Below, one piece after another: positions 50,078-60,093 of a stretch of DNA of 64,000 nt. Under the pieces are notes generated by a model. The model was not told the DNA's origin and did no database searches. It saw only the letters and a program-made list of their open reading frames with translations. Location of the stretch: NCBI RefSeq assembly GCF_039538365.1, contig NZ_BAABCA010000004.1:372001-436000 (forward strand), in the 5' to 3' direction. The first letter of the stretch is position 1. The number at the start of each line of letters is the position of its first letter. Position numbers and translations under genes: made by a program. The stretch is from Postechiella marina. Lineage in GTDB: Bacteria; Bacteroidota; Bacteroidia; Flavobacteriales; Flavobacteriaceae.

Positions 50078-51652
50078 TTATTTAATTAAAATTGTACTTA
50101 TAAAAACAACACTGTTATTTTTAACCTCAACAGTTAAATTGTTTGCTTTTGAATTGACACGCTTTGTTACCACCGGGAAACCATCGCTATTAACAGGTCT
50201 ATTATTTTCTGAATATTCATACACATACAATGGTGTATTATTAGAAAACATTTTAGTAGACAAACCTATTGTTTTTACGGTATTAGATTGATTAACTAAA
50301 GCCACCGTAACATCTTTTTCTTTTAAAGTTGCTACAGCACGAACACTATCGTTAACCACAGAAAAATCAGGTTGATAAACGTTAGATTCTGGAGGAAACA
50401 AATTACAAAGCAAGGTCCATGAATACGCCCAAGGTCGTGGTATTTTATCTGCTTCTAAATTACCAAATTCTTCAGCCAAAATATTCCACATGCCCCATTT
50501 TTTAAGCTGACTTTTTTCGCCTAAATCGCCAACAGTATGCATGGCATCATCTAAATCCCAAGCAATAGCACCACCAACTCCTGCTAGCATACTTTGTATG
50601 GCAGCATCTGCCATGTCTACGCCATAAAAATAATCGTAAACAAACATAGAAGAATCATCTGGTCCAGCAAATTTATCGGCTTTACCTCTATTGGTATTTT
50701 CTTCTTTTAAAGCACCACTGTATTTCATCCCTAATTCACCTAAAACCAAAGGCTTATTAGTTTTATTTATTTCTGAAGTAAACGGTTTTAAGTAAGGAAT
50801 AAATTTTCCGGTTCTAATTAAGTCTTGATCTGCATAAATATGAAAATCGTACAAACCTGTAATAGTATCTAAATCTTTTACCGTTGAGTATACCCAGTCG
50901 TGCGCTTTTTTTGGATGCTTAGGATGATCCCACTGCGTAACTGCATCTGGACCAGAAAGCGACACATACTTGTTTAAACCAGCCTTTTTTATAGCTTGAT
51001 CTAGTTGAATGTATCCTACTTTCCATTGTTCCCAATCGCCATCGGTTGATGCCCAATAACCATTAGGCTCGTTTACCAAATTGTAATATTTAATGCAGGT
51101 ATATCCTTTTTTAACAATTAAATGTTCAAGATATTTTACAATCATATTGGTCCAACGTACATCGTCTGCTCGCTCAATTTCTGGAATAGTTTCATCTAAA
51201 TTCCATAAACCAGGAGCACCCCACTCTCCAAAAAGCACCTTTATATTTCTAGATTGGCAATAATCTAAAAGTTTATAAAGGCTTTTTATTTCTTCAGTAT
51301 TAAAATCTAAAATAGGTTCGCCTTTTTTATCTAAACCTTTGTAATAACGCCATGTAGAAACATCCATAACTCTAATAATATGCGGATTTACAAAATCGAC
51401 ACGTTTATAGAGTTCATTCCATTTTTCGTCGGTCATTAAAAAACCCCATTCGGCATCGGGAGCATCTGCATGCGGATACGCAGACCATTGCACACCATGG
51501 CCAATAAAAGGATTATTTATTTTACCGCTTTCGCTGAAAGAAATGTGGATATCTACGTTTTTGTTCTCTTTGGATTTAGCACAATATTGCAAGGATAAAC
51601 CCATAAAAAACAAACAGCCATAAACTAAAATATGTAGGTGCTTTTTAATCAT
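50078..51652 (-). CDS. Clan GH-A glycoside hydrolase, paralogue 1
   Basis: 524 residues with an N-terminal export signal and a possible lipid Cys24 (weak lipobox LQYC). TIM barrel about 40-400 with acid/base Glu195 in YYNLVNEPNG, His271 in FHIYA and nucleophile Glu306 in LVLGELGMKY; a beta-rich C-terminal domain follows (about 410-524). The strand order fits GH5/GH39-type enzymes but I cannot assign the family. Homologous throughout to the 52778-54319 protein. One base after the GH130 gene. Likely an endo- or exo-mannanase by context. Confidence 0.75.
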   Translation of the reverse strand: MIKKHLHILVYGCLFFMGLSLQYCAKSKENKNVDIHISFSESGKINNPFIGHGVQWSAYPHADAPDAEWGFLMTDEKWNELYKRVDFVNPHIIRVMDVSTWRYYKGLDKKGEPILDFNTEEIKSLYKLLDYCQSRNIKVLFGEWGAPGLWNLDETIPEIERADDVRWTNMIVKYLEHLIVKKGYTCIKYYNLVNEPNGYWASTDGDWEQWKVGYIQLDQAIKKAGLNKYVSLSGPDAVTQWDHPKHPKKAHDWVYSTVKDLDTITGLYDFHIYADQDLIRTGKFIPYLKPFTSEINKTNKPLVLGELGMKYSGALKEENTNRGKADKFAGPDDSSMFVYDYFYGVDMADAAIQSMLAGVGGAIAWDLDDAMHTVGDLGEKSQLKKWGMWNILAEEFGNLEADKIPRPWAYSWTLLCNLFPPESNVYQPDFSVVNDSVRAVATLKEKDVTVALVNQSNTVKTIGLSTKMFSNNTPLYVYEYSENNRPVNSDGFPVVTKRVNSKANNLTVEVKNNSVVFISTILIK

Positions 51653-51653
51653 A

Positions 51654-52697
51654 TTATTTTTTTAATTCTTCTAAAAGATCTGTTATACTGCAAGTTGCTA
51701 AACCAATATATTTATCGGCAGCACCGTAATATACATACAAAGTATCGTCTATAATTACGTTTCCTGTTGGAAAAACACAACCTTTATAATAACCTTCTAT
51801 TTCGTAATCGTGCTCTGGTTCCATAATCCAATTATCTAAACGCCCAATAACCTTTGTTGGATCGTTTAAATCTAGAAGCGCTGCACCTGCACGGTAATAC
51901 CCAAGGCCACCATTTTCTACACCATGATAAATAATTAACCAACCATCTTTAGTTTTTAAAGGCGGTGTACTACCTCCTACTTTTTCTTCCCAAGTATCTT
52001 TTTTACCTGCAATTAAAAGTGTACTAGGCTCTTCCCAAACCAATAAATCGTCTGTAAAGCGAATCCAAATAGCAGGCTTATCGGTTCCGTATTCTTCTCC
52101 AATCCATTCTTTTGGTCTGTGAAGCATGGCAAATTTTCCATTAATTTTTTCTGGAAAAAGAATGACATCTCTATCATCTAAATTAGAGCTTGTAATTCTA
52201 CCTAAACGTTTAAATGTTTTTAAATCTTTAGATAAAGCTAAACCAGAGTTTGCTACATTTTTTTTAATAACATGCGGTGTATCTTCTCCAGATTCTGGTA
52301 ATAAAATAACATCGTGAGCAAATTTCCAGTATTGTCCCGGAGGAAATGGCCTGTATGCATAAGTAACATAAAACTCGTCTCCAAATTTTGCAATTCTAGG
52401 ATCTTCTACACCTCCCATATCTGGACCATCTACACTTGGCGAAAATACAGGCTCGTTAGACATACGTGTAAAATTAATACCATCTGTACTTTCTGCTAAA
52501 CCGAATCTTATATAGTGCTCTTCATCATCTCCTGCTGCTCTATAAAGCATTGAAAACTTTCCGTTTTCGTACCAAACACCAGGATTACATACCACAATGT
52601 TTTCCCATTGGTTGTCTGGATTTGGACTAAAAATAGGGTTATTTGCGTGCTTTTCTAATCGTAACAATCCTGTTTTGTTTTTTTCAATAGTATTCAT
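51654..52697 (-). CDS. Beta-mannoside phosphorylase, family GH130
   Basis: 347 residues without signal peptide, so cytoplasmic. Five-bladed propeller of GH130: FSMLYRAAGDDEEHYIRFGLAESTDGINF, catalytic Asp99 in GGVEDPRI, the phosphate-binding region with FAMLHRP (His193, Arg194) and GGSTPPLKTKDGWLIIYHGV. GH130 enzymes phosphorolyse beta-1,4- or beta-1,2-mannosides to mannose 1-phosphate. The His/Arg set supports a phosphorylase rather than hydrolase. Exact specificity (mannosylglucose, mannooligosaccharide, mannosyl-GlcNAc) cannot be read here. No epimerase gene is in the window. Confidence 0.88.
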   Translation of the reverse strand: MNTIEKNKTGLLRLEKHANNPIFSPNPDNQWENIVVCNPGVWYENGKFSMLYRAAGDDEEHYIRFGLAESTDGINFTRMSNEPVFSPSVDGPDMGGVEDPRIAKFGDEFYVTYAYRPFPPGQYWKFAHDVILLPESGEDTPHVIKKNVANSGLALSKDLKTFKRLGRITSSNLDDRDVILFPEKINGKFAMLHRPKEWIGEEYGTDKPAIWIRFTDDLLVWEEPSTLLIAGKKDTWEEKVGGSTPPLKTKDGWLIIYHGVENGGLGYYRAGAALLDLNDPTKVIGRLDNWIMEPEHDYEIEGYYKGCVFPTGNVIIDDTLYVYYGAADKYIGLATCSITDLLEELKK

Positions 52698-52777
52698 TCT
52701 ATATTTTATTTACTAAAGTTTTATATCTTTTTTAATCTCGAAAAAATAATATTCGAGTTGTTTATATGTTGCTATTC

Positions 52778-54319
52778 TTAATCCATATTGGTTAAAATAA
52801 TAACCGATTGCCCAGGTACATTAAATGTATAATCGCCATTTAATTTTACCGACATACTGCTTTCTTTTGGAATAGGAAATCCTTTATCATTTGTTAAGCC
52901 TTGGTAACCACCTTCAAACTCTGATATGTATTCGTACTTTGAAACATTATCGAAAGTAAAGCTACTTTCTGCTTCAAGAGATAAGTCGTTATACGTTACA
53001 TAATTAGAATTTACAATAGCAATGGTGTATTTATCCCCTTTTTTTGCTGCTACAGCTTTAAGTCCTTTTTTATTAGGCAATTCTATTTCTATAATATCTG
53101 ATCCTTTTGGAAAATAGCGACAAAGTAAAGACACCGGAAAAAAGAATGGTCTGATATTTTCGTCTTCGCTACTTTCAAAAGACTCTTCGCCTAGAATATT
53201 CCAAAACCCCCATCGTTTTAACTGTTTGTAACCGTCGCCTGTTTGATTACCATCTCTGTTATACATAGCATCGTCTACATCCCAAATTAATGCGCCAGAG
53301 TAACCAGCCATCATGGTTTGCACAATAGCGTCACTAACATCTACACCATAAAACCCATCGTAAACAAACATGTTACTATCGTCTGATGCGTATTGATCTG
53401 CAGCAATTCTAGCTTCGTTTTCGTTTTGTAAATCGATATCGCTATCGTAATATTTAAGTCCAATTTCGCCAACTACAATTTGTTTATCTGCAGGAATAGC
53501 ATTTTTAAAACTCTTAAGTACAGACAAATAATTTTCGCCATTTACTAAGCTTTTTGTGGCGTAAGAGTGGATTTCGTATAAGCCCATTCCTGCTCCAAAA
53601 TCGTTTTCGGCTTTTGTTACCCAATTGGTATCATCGGCATCTCCAAAAATTGCTAAATCTGGGCCAGCAAGTTTTACCATACTATCTATACCTGATGTTT
53701 CCATACGCGAAAGAAACTCTGCAGTAACTGTTTTCCATAAATCGTAATTACCTTGCACGGTAGACCAATCGCCATTAGGCTCATTAATCATATTGAAATA
53801 TTTAACACAGGTATAGCCTTTTTCGTTTATTAAATAATCTAAATAGTCTACGGTATAATCCATCCATGTGTAATTGATTTGGTTGCGATCTCCGTTAAGA
53901 AAAACGTGACCCCATTCGCCAAACATTACAGTAATATTATTATCTGTACAATACTGCATCATTCTATGAAATGCTTTACTTGCTTTTGATGGATTGTAAA
54001 TATCGCCTGAGTCTAAATAATTCCATCCTGCACTTATCATTATTCTAATAAATGGTGGACGCATAAAATCCATTCTTTCTTTAAGTTTAGCCCAATCTGC
54101 ATCGTTAAAATCGTCGCTTCCTGTCCAGCTTTCCATAATTTCGTAACCGCCCCATTGTGCGCCATTTCCAATAAAATTAGTAGAAAGCGTTTCTTGATTT
54201 TTTATGGTTAACGTTTTACTTATTGCCGATTTTGGAATTTGATTATCATCGTTATTTGAGCATGATATAATACTTGTGCAAATAAGAACTATAATAAAAT
54301 GAGTCATCAGTTTATTCAT
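52778..54319 (-). CDS. Clan GH-A glycoside hydrolase, paralogue 2 (lipoprotein)
   Basis: 513 residues with lipobox IISC (Cys20) followed by SNNDDN, an acidic stretch like the surface-export signals of Bacteroidota lipoproteins. Acid/base Glu180 is in YFNMINEPNG and nucleophile Glu285 in IVVGEIGLKYY. Shares with paralogue 1 the NGAQWGGYE/HGVQWSAYP start, the MFGEWG strand, DDSNMFVYDGFYGVD, WDVDDAMY and the C-terminal beta domain. The two probably differ in place or chain length of substrate. Follows the surface lipoprotein gene by 25 bases. Confidence 0.78.
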   Translation of the reverse strand: MNKLMTHFIIVLICTSIISCSNNDDNQIPKSAISKTLTIKNQETLSTNFIGNGAQWGGYEIMESWTGSDDFNDADWAKLKERMDFMRPPFIRIMISAGWNYLDSGDIYNPSKASKAFHRMMQYCTDNNITVMFGEWGHVFLNGDRNQINYTWMDYTVDYLDYLINEKGYTCVKYFNMINEPNGDWSTVQGNYDLWKTVTAEFLSRMETSGIDSMVKLAGPDLAIFGDADDTNWVTKAENDFGAGMGLYEIHSYATKSLVNGENYLSVLKSFKNAIPADKQIVVGEIGLKYYDSDIDLQNENEARIAADQYASDDSNMFVYDGFYGVDVSDAIVQTMMAGYSGALIWDVDDAMYNRDGNQTGDGYKQLKRWGFWNILGEESFESSEDENIRPFFFPVSLLCRYFPKGSDIIEIELPNKKGLKAVAAKKGDKYTIAIVNSNYVTYNDLSLEAESSFTFDNVSKYEYISEFEGGYQGLTNDKGFPIPKESSMSVKLNGDYTFNVPGQSVIILTNMD

Positions 54320-54344
54320 GTTTTTTTTAGTTTTAAATTTTACT

Positions 54345-55238
54345 CTATAATTTGTTTAAGGTGTACCACAAATCTGCTGAAGCAACAAACTTATTAGTGT
54401 GATCGCCATAATAATCGTCCCAATTAATTTTACCTAAATCTTGAGCTCCTGGATTTAATGGTATTTTTAGAGTTGAATTGTCTATTAATTCGAAAATTTT
54501 AGTTGTGTACGTTGTTCCTTCAACAACAATCATGATAGAGTTATCTTTATTTAAAATCCATTGCCCCGAACCTACAGGAAGATGCTTAAATCTATCTGCC
54601 CAATCGGCACTTGTTCTGTCGTAAACAAATGTTCCTGCTTCGCCATCGTCACCTGTAGTGCGCTCGTAATTTCCGTAAACTAAACCATCTTCGTTCGCGC
54701 CTTCTACAGCTCCAAACATTATAACATCATCTAAACCAGCATTGGCATTTGGTAATAAAAGTGGTAGTTCTGCTTCGCCTGCATTTCCCCAGCCAAAACC
54801 ATCGTCCCACTTAAAGTAGAAACTAGAAATAGACCACGAACCTTCTAACTGATTTATAAAAGGCTCTACATAAATAACCCATTCTAAGCTCTCGCCTTGT
54901 TTTGATGTTACGTTTATAGATGCTTTCTTTTCTTCATTATCGAAGTTTAATTTATCGCCTTTAGCAACGTTTGCTTCAGCATCGTAAGACAAAACCATAT
55001 CTGTAATATCTACAGCAGATAAATCTAATCCGTTAGCATTTACTGTAATGCTAACGATAGCCTGCGTATCTGTTCTTTCTATTCGAGATAAGCCTATTTG
55101 TTGTGCTAAACCTATTTCTAAAATATTGCGTTCGTTGTTCCAGTTTCCTTCATTAACATCATCCAATAAATCTTTTTCACATGATGAAAGCGCCAACACA
55201 AATGTTAGCAAGCATATACTATATATTATTTTTTTCAT
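54345..55238 (-). CDS. Surface lipoprotein in SusE/SusF position
   Basis: 297 residues from ATG 55238 (MKKIIYSICLLTFVLALSSC), chosen because it places the signal peptide at the N-terminus; nine residues more are possible. Lipobox LSSC (Cys20) then EKDLLDD, an acidic surface-export-like motif. Residues about 40-130 look like a DUF5018-type immunoglobulin fold (AIVSITVNANGLDLSAVDITDMVLSYDAEANV); the rest contains many Trp and Asp/Gly loops (FYFKWDDGFGWGNAGEAEL) and is likely a glycan-binding domain. No enzyme motif. Third gene after susC and susD. Confidence 0.7.
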   Translation of the reverse strand: MKKIIYSICLLTFVLALSSCEKDLLDDVNEGNWNNERNILEIGLAQQIGLSRIERTDTQAIVSITVNANGLDLSAVDITDMVLSYDAEANVAKGDKLNFDNEEKKASINVTSKQGESLEWVIYVEPFINQLEGSWSISSFYFKWDDGFGWGNAGEAELPLLLPNANAGLDDVIMFGAVEGANEDGLVYGNYERTTGDDGEAGTFVYDRTSADWADRFKHLPVGSGQWILNKDNSIMIVVEGTTYTTKIFELIDNSTLKIPLNPGAQDLGKINWDDYYGDHTNKFVASADLWYTLNKL

Positions 55239-55265
55239 TTGCTTATATTTTTTAGTGTTCGACAA

Positions 55266-56765
55266 TTAATTAGCATTTGGGTTAAGATCTGTTTCTCTTA
55301 ATGGAATAGCATAAAATGCTGCTTCATCTTCAGACAGGCCAGAAGTTTGAGCTTCTGGAATAGTAGAAATAACAGATGCTGTTCTTCTTAAATCGAATAA
55401 ATGATGCCCTTCGTAAGCCAGTTCCCAAGTTCTTTCTTGTAAAACTGCTTCTCTAAAATCTGACACACTTAAACCTGTTGCAACAGGATCTATACCTGCA
55501 CGATTACGTATTTTATTTAACCAAGCTTCGCCTTCGGCAGTTGGCCCAACAGCTTCGGCATAGGTTAGTGCGATATCTGTAAAACGAATCATTAATGGTC
55601 TTGTACTTCCTCTGTTTCCGTTAAAGTTAGGGTCTAAGTATTTTTTACTAAAACTTGCAGGCACGTTACCATCTGCAACACTTCCAATAACATTGCCATC
55701 TGCATCGTAAATTTTATCGTCCATTAAATCTGTTCTACGCTTATCTGCAATATCAAAAGTTGTAATAAAATTATCTTCTATTTGATATACTTCCCAACCG
55801 TTTTGAGCTGGTTCCATAACACCTTCAGGATTCTTAACATAATATGATGCGCCTGGACCCCAAGGCAACCACATAAGTTGTGTAGAGCCAAACTCTTCGG
55901 TATTATCTCCTGTTCTATCCATACTAATTAACCAAATATGCTCTGGCCCATCAGGGTATTCTACATCGTAAATATTACTTAGAGAGTCATCAAAAGCAAA
56001 TTCGCTTTGCTCGTTTAGTACTTTTGCAGACCAATTTGCTGCTTCTGTATACATGGCATTAGCATCTATAGACATATCTCTATAACCTACAGCATTGTTA
56101 TCTTTACCAGAGGCCATATTTAAATAAACTTTAGATAGAATTGCCCAACATGCTACTTTATCAAATCGTCCAACTTTTCGACCCATTGCTAAAAGTGGTT
56201 CTGCTGTTTTTAAATCTTCTAAAATAAAATTGTAAACCTCCTCTATATTTTCTGCTAAAGCAGGTGTAGTTTGCGCTTCGGTAGATACTAATTGTTTTTG
56301 CATTGGCACACGACCAAAAACACGCACTAGACTAAAGTAACTCCAAGCCCTAATGGTGTAAGCTTCTCCTAAAATGCGATCTTTATCGTCTTGATTAAAA
56401 TCTTCATCAACCACATTTTCTATAACACCGTTTGCTCTATTTATAGCGATGTAGCAGTATTGAAAGAAATCTGATAAGGCTCCATTACTATTGGTTGCTT
56501 TCCAATTATCTAATTCTTGTACACCATTACCCTCGCCAGGTTTTACACTTACGGTTTCGGTTGTTAAATCTCCAATATCTATAATGCCTCTATTGTAACC
56601 TTGGTAATTAAATGCACGGTAGGCATATAATAAAGCTGCATCTGCATCTTCTACTGTTTTGTAAAAATTCTCATCAGAATAAAAACCATATGGCTCTTCT
56701 GATATATCGCATGAACTGAAAACTACAGCGATAACACTCAATATATATATAAGTCTATTTTTCAT
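55266..56765 (-). CDS. susD: SusD/RagB-type outer-membrane glycan-binding lipoprotein
   Basis: 499 residues with lipobox FSSC (Cys19). TPR-like SusD fold: YRAFNYQGYNRGIIDIGDLTTE, YCYIAINRANGVIENV, ILGEAYTIRAWSYFSLVRVFGRVPM, CWAILSKVYLNMASG and RFTDIALTYAEAVG with the C-terminal LNKIRNRAG and RTWELAYEGHHLFDLRRT. SusD proteins form a lid over the SusC barrel and capture oligosaccharide. The gene follows susC by 11 bases. Linked catalytic genes suggest beta-mannan as ligand. Confidence 0.92.
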   Translation of the reverse strand: MKNRLIYILSVIAVVFSSCDISEEPYGFYSDENFYKTVEDADAALLYAYRAFNYQGYNRGIIDIGDLTTETVSVKPGEGNGVQELDNWKATNSNGALSDFFQYCYIAINRANGVIENVVDEDFNQDDKDRILGEAYTIRAWSYFSLVRVFGRVPMQKQLVSTEAQTTPALAENIEEVYNFILEDLKTAEPLLAMGRKVGRFDKVACWAILSKVYLNMASGKDNNAVGYRDMSIDANAMYTEAANWSAKVLNEQSEFAFDDSLSNIYDVEYPDGPEHIWLISMDRTGDNTEEFGSTQLMWLPWGPGASYYVKNPEGVMEPAQNGWEVYQIEDNFITTFDIADKRRTDLMDDKIYDADGNVIGSVADGNVPASFSKKYLDPNFNGNRGSTRPLMIRFTDIALTYAEAVGPTAEGEAWLNKIRNRAGIDPVATGLSVSDFREAVLQERTWELAYEGHHLFDLRRTASVISTIPEAQTSGLSEDEAAFYAIPLRETDLNPNAN

Positions 56766-56776
56766 GTTTTTTCAGA

Positions 56777-59700
56777 TTAAAAAGTTAAATTCAAACCAAG
56801 TGTAATACTTCGTGTACGCGGGTAACCTCCCCAATACACACCATCTAAACCAACCTCTGGATCGTAACCTTTAAAGCTGTTAGAGCTAAACGTATACAAA
56901 TTGGTAGCGTTTATGTAAAGTCTCATATCAGAAAATAGAGAAACATTTTCTGCATTAAAATTGTATCCAACGGTAAGGTTTTGAAGTCTTACAAAAGATC
57001 CATCTTCAACAAAATAATCACTTAAAAGTAGGTTTCTAATCGATCTCAATTTTGGATAGCTATTAGTTGGATTATCTGAAGTCCATCTAAATGGCATCTC
57101 ATTGGCTTGGTCTAATTTACCAGGGTAAAAAATTTCGTTACCAAACACACCATTAAAAAATAATGACATATCGAAAGCTTTATAAGTGAAGTTAAGGCCT
57201 AAACTGGCAATAAAATCTGGGTTTGGATCTCCAATTACCATTCTATCGCTTTCGTCTACAACACCATCTTCATTAAGATCTACATATTTAAACTCGCCAG
57301 GTAAAGCCATATCGCCAGTTAATCCTGCTGATAAACCTTCTTCTAAAGTTTGAATAATTCCATCTGTTTTATAACCGTAGAATACATTTAATGGTTGGCC
57401 TACTCCGTAAATATTTGCAGTTGCCATACCGAATGATGTAAAACCAGAACCTTGAAACTCATAATTCATTCCTGTGTTAGGATCGACAAGTAATCCCATT
57501 TCTGCACCATTACCAAGACTTGTAACCTCGTTACGGTTAACTGATACCATTAGGTTTGAAGACATTGAAAAATCGGTTCCATTAATAATGTTTCCATCTA
57601 ATGATAGCTCGATACCTTCGTTTAAAATTTCGCCATCGTTAACCCAAATTCTGCTGTAACTGGATGATAGTGGCAAGAATTTTTGACGTAGTAAATCGGT
57701 TGTCTTTTTACTGTAAACATCTACAGTAGCTCTAAGTCGATTGTTAAAAAAGCCCATATCTACACCTAAGTTTACTTGTGCTGTAGATTCCCATTTTAAA
57801 TCTTTGTTTGGAATGCCAGACCAGTAATTGTATCTGTAATCTGGACCATATTGCCCGCTAATATATCCTGGCCCTATAGCTGTTTTCCATTGGCCATTAT
57901 CAAAATAATTTTCAATACCATATCTACTTAATGTTTGGTAAGGCGAAATACCTTGATTACCAGAAATACCATAACTTAAACGTACTTTTAACTCGTTAAA
58001 CACATTTAAGTTTTCTATAAACTCTTCGTTATGTGCTTTCCAACTTAAAGCTCCAGAAGGAAAATATGCCCATTTGTTATTTTCTCCAAACTTTGAAGAT
58101 CCATCGGCACGCATAGTTGCTGTTAATAAATATTTATCGTTAAAAATATAGTTTATACGCCCGTAATATGATGATAATTTAGTTTCAGATTTTCCGTTAG
58201 AAAGCTCATTTACAGAAGGATCTCCTGCACTTAAATTTTCGTTTCCTAAAGCTTCATTTACAAAACCTTTTGCTTTAAGTTGCGATGTTCTGCTTACCGT
58301 ATTTTGGTAAGATTGCCCAACCATAACATTTAATTTATGTACATCGTTAAACGTATTATTATATGTTATAAATGTTTCTGATAAAATATCTTCAGACTGC
58401 CAATTGTCTATATACGCTACACCATCAAAAAAGTTTCCTTCCCAGGTGTAATCGCTTGGTAAATAACGATCGCCAATTGAAGAACCATATTTGTAATTTA
58501 ATTGTGTTTTTACACTTAAATGCTCGTTTAAAGTAAAATCGAATAAATAAGACGACAGAATGTCTAAACCTTTAGATGTGTTTAAAACATTTTCTGTGGT
58601 TGCTAATGGATGCCCAAAATCTTGAGAAGATGTGCGAAAATAATCTCCGCTTTCATCATAAATTGGCCAAAGCGGATTTCTATAATACTCTAAACCACCA
58701 TTATTATCTCTTTTATTTTTTGATATAATGTTAGAGGTTGTAATTTTTAACCAATCGTTAAATTTATGAGACACTCCTAAATTAAGAATGTACTTTTCGT
58801 AATCGTCTTCTATATAAACGCCTTGATCTGAGAAATAATTTCCACTAAAACTAAACGATGTTGTATCGTTTGCTCCTCTAATAGAAAGTGTTGTGTTAGT
58901 TGATAATGGTGCATCTCTAAAAACAACATCGCCCCAATTTGTATTATGTGGCCATTCGCCACTAGATATTTCTGATAAAGAAGGATAATACACACCCGCA
59001 ATGGTTTGCCCTGTGTAATTTGGCACCATTCCGTCGTTTATACTTCTTTCGTTGCTAAGTTCTGCCATAAGTAACGGATCTTCCCAAGCAATTAAATTAG
59101 ATGTAAAATCTTTTACAGAAGTTTGATGTGTAATTTCGATAGTTGCTTTACCCTTTTTTCCCTTTTTTGTGGTAATCATGATAACACCATTGGCACCACG
59201 CGACCCATAAATAGCTGCTGCCGATGCATCTTTTAGCACCTCTACATTAGCTATATCGGCAGGGTTAATTTGCTTAATATCTCCTGCGCCACCAATAGGG
59301 AAACCATCAACAACAACTAGAGGGTCGTTACTTGCGCTAAACGAACTACCTCCACGAATACGAATTGTAGAAGCTGCGCCTGGCTCTTGCGACGCATTAA
59401 TAACTTGTAAACCCGTAACTCTACCTTGTAATAACCCATCTACCGAATTAGCAGGAATAGATTCAATACCTTTCATTTTAACACTAGCCACAGACCCTGT
59501 TAAATCGCTCTTTTTAACAGAACCATATCCAACAACCACAACCTCGTCTAAAGCTGCAATATCTTCTCTTAAAATAATGTTGAAAGATGTACTAGTACCT
59601 ACTTCTTGTTTTGTTGCGGTATATCCTATATAAGATATTTCTAAAACTGCACTTTTATTGTTTACAGTTAGTTCAAAATTACCATCAAAATCTGTAGTTG

Positions 59701-59860
59701 TTCCGTTTACTGTTCCCTCTTCAATTACAGATGCGCCTGGTAATGGTAAACCACCTTCGTCTGTAACAATACCTTCTACTTTTATTTGAGCACTTATGCT
59801 GGTAAAACATAAAATGGTCAAAATAGCAGAAAGTAGCCACAATTGATTTTTTTTATTCAT
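56777..59860 (-). CDS. susC: SusC/RagA-type TonB-dependent outer-membrane transporter
   Basis: 1027 residues. Signal peptide to about residue 24; a carboxypeptidase-regulatory-like (CarbopepD_reg_2) domain about 26-105 with VEGIVTDEGGLPLPGASVIEEG; TonB box near LDEVVVVGYG; plug domain with GRVTGLQVINASQEPG and LKDASAAAIYGSRGANGVIMITTKKG; then a 22-strand barrel ending in an aromatic residue (LGLNLTF). Imports oligosaccharide with SusD using TonB energy. First gene of the PUL operon. Confidence 0.93.
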   Translation of the reverse strand: MNKKNQLWLLSAILTILCFTSISAQIKVEGIVTDEGGLPLPGASVIEEGTVNGTTTDFDGNFELTVNNKSAVLEISYIGYTATKQEVGTSTSFNIILREDIAALDEVVVVGYGSVKKSDLTGSVASVKMKGIESIPANSVDGLLQGRVTGLQVINASQEPGAASTIRIRGGSSFSASNDPLVVVDGFPIGGAGDIKQINPADIANVEVLKDASAAAIYGSRGANGVIMITTKKGKKGKATIEITHQTSVKDFTSNLIAWEDPLLMAELSNERSINDGMVPNYTGQTIAGVYYPSLSEISSGEWPHNTNWGDVVFRDAPLSTNTTLSIRGANDTTSFSFSGNYFSDQGVYIEDDYEKYILNLGVSHKFNDWLKITTSNIISKNKRDNNGGLEYYRNPLWPIYDESGDYFRTSSQDFGHPLATTENVLNTSKGLDILSSYLFDFTLNEHLSVKTQLNYKYGSSIGDRYLPSDYTWEGNFFDGVAYIDNWQSEDILSETFITYNNTFNDVHKLNVMVGQSYQNTVSRTSQLKAKGFVNEALGNENLSAGDPSVNELSNGKSETKLSSYYGRINYIFNDKYLLTATMRADGSSKFGENNKWAYFPSGALSWKAHNEEFIENLNVFNELKVRLSYGISGNQGISPYQTLSRYGIENYFDNGQWKTAIGPGYISGQYGPDYRYNYWSGIPNKDLKWESTAQVNLGVDMGFFNNRLRATVDVYSKKTTDLLRQKFLPLSSSYSRIWVNDGEILNEGIELSLDGNIINGTDFSMSSNLMVSVNRNEVTSLGNGAEMGLLVDPNTGMNYEFQGSGFTSFGMATANIYGVGQPLNVFYGYKTDGIIQTLEEGLSAGLTGDMALPGEFKYVDLNEDGVVDESDRMVIGDPNPDFIASLGLNFTYKAFDMSLFFNGVFGNEIFYPGKLDQANEMPFRWTSDNPTNSYPKLRSIRNLLLSDYFVEDGSFVRLQNLTVGYNFNAENVSLFSDMRLYINATNLYTFSSNSFKGYDPEVGLDGVYWGGYPRTRSITLGLNLTF

Positions 59861-59891
59861 TTAGTTTAGTATTAATAGTTTAATATAGGTT

Positions 59892-59926
59892 CAAAGTTAT
59901 ATTAGAAAAGAAATGTAAAATGACAA
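59892..59926 (-). promoter_or_regulatory. Promoter of the susC operon
   Basis: On the minus strand TAACTTTG (59899-59892) is preceded by TTG (59926-59924) with 24 bases between, one more than the usual spacer range. The long spacer fits a promoter needing an activator such as the divergent AraC protein. Confidence 0.5.
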
Positions 59927-60036
59927 CATCTTGTTTAATACTATGCGTTTTTTGAACTTTACGTTTTATTATTAGTAATTTATAAGCAATAGTGTTATCA
60001 TTTTATTAATATATCGCAAAATTATTTTTAATTCTT

Positions 60037-60044
60037 TAACTTTG
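60037..60044 (+). promoter_or_regulatory. Candidate -7 box of the PUL regulator gene
   Basis: TAACTTTG on the plus strand, identical to the box in front of susC on the other strand, 50 bases before the start at 60094. No clear -33 TTG is seen. Confidence 0.45.
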
Positions 60045-60093
60045 TTAAGCTTTTTTTACTAAATATGTCTTTAGATAAAAGACCGTGCTCTCG

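Noticed and set aside
60085..60093. GTG start of the PUL regulator
   Set aside because: Three codons before a good ATG; no ribosome binding site favours it.
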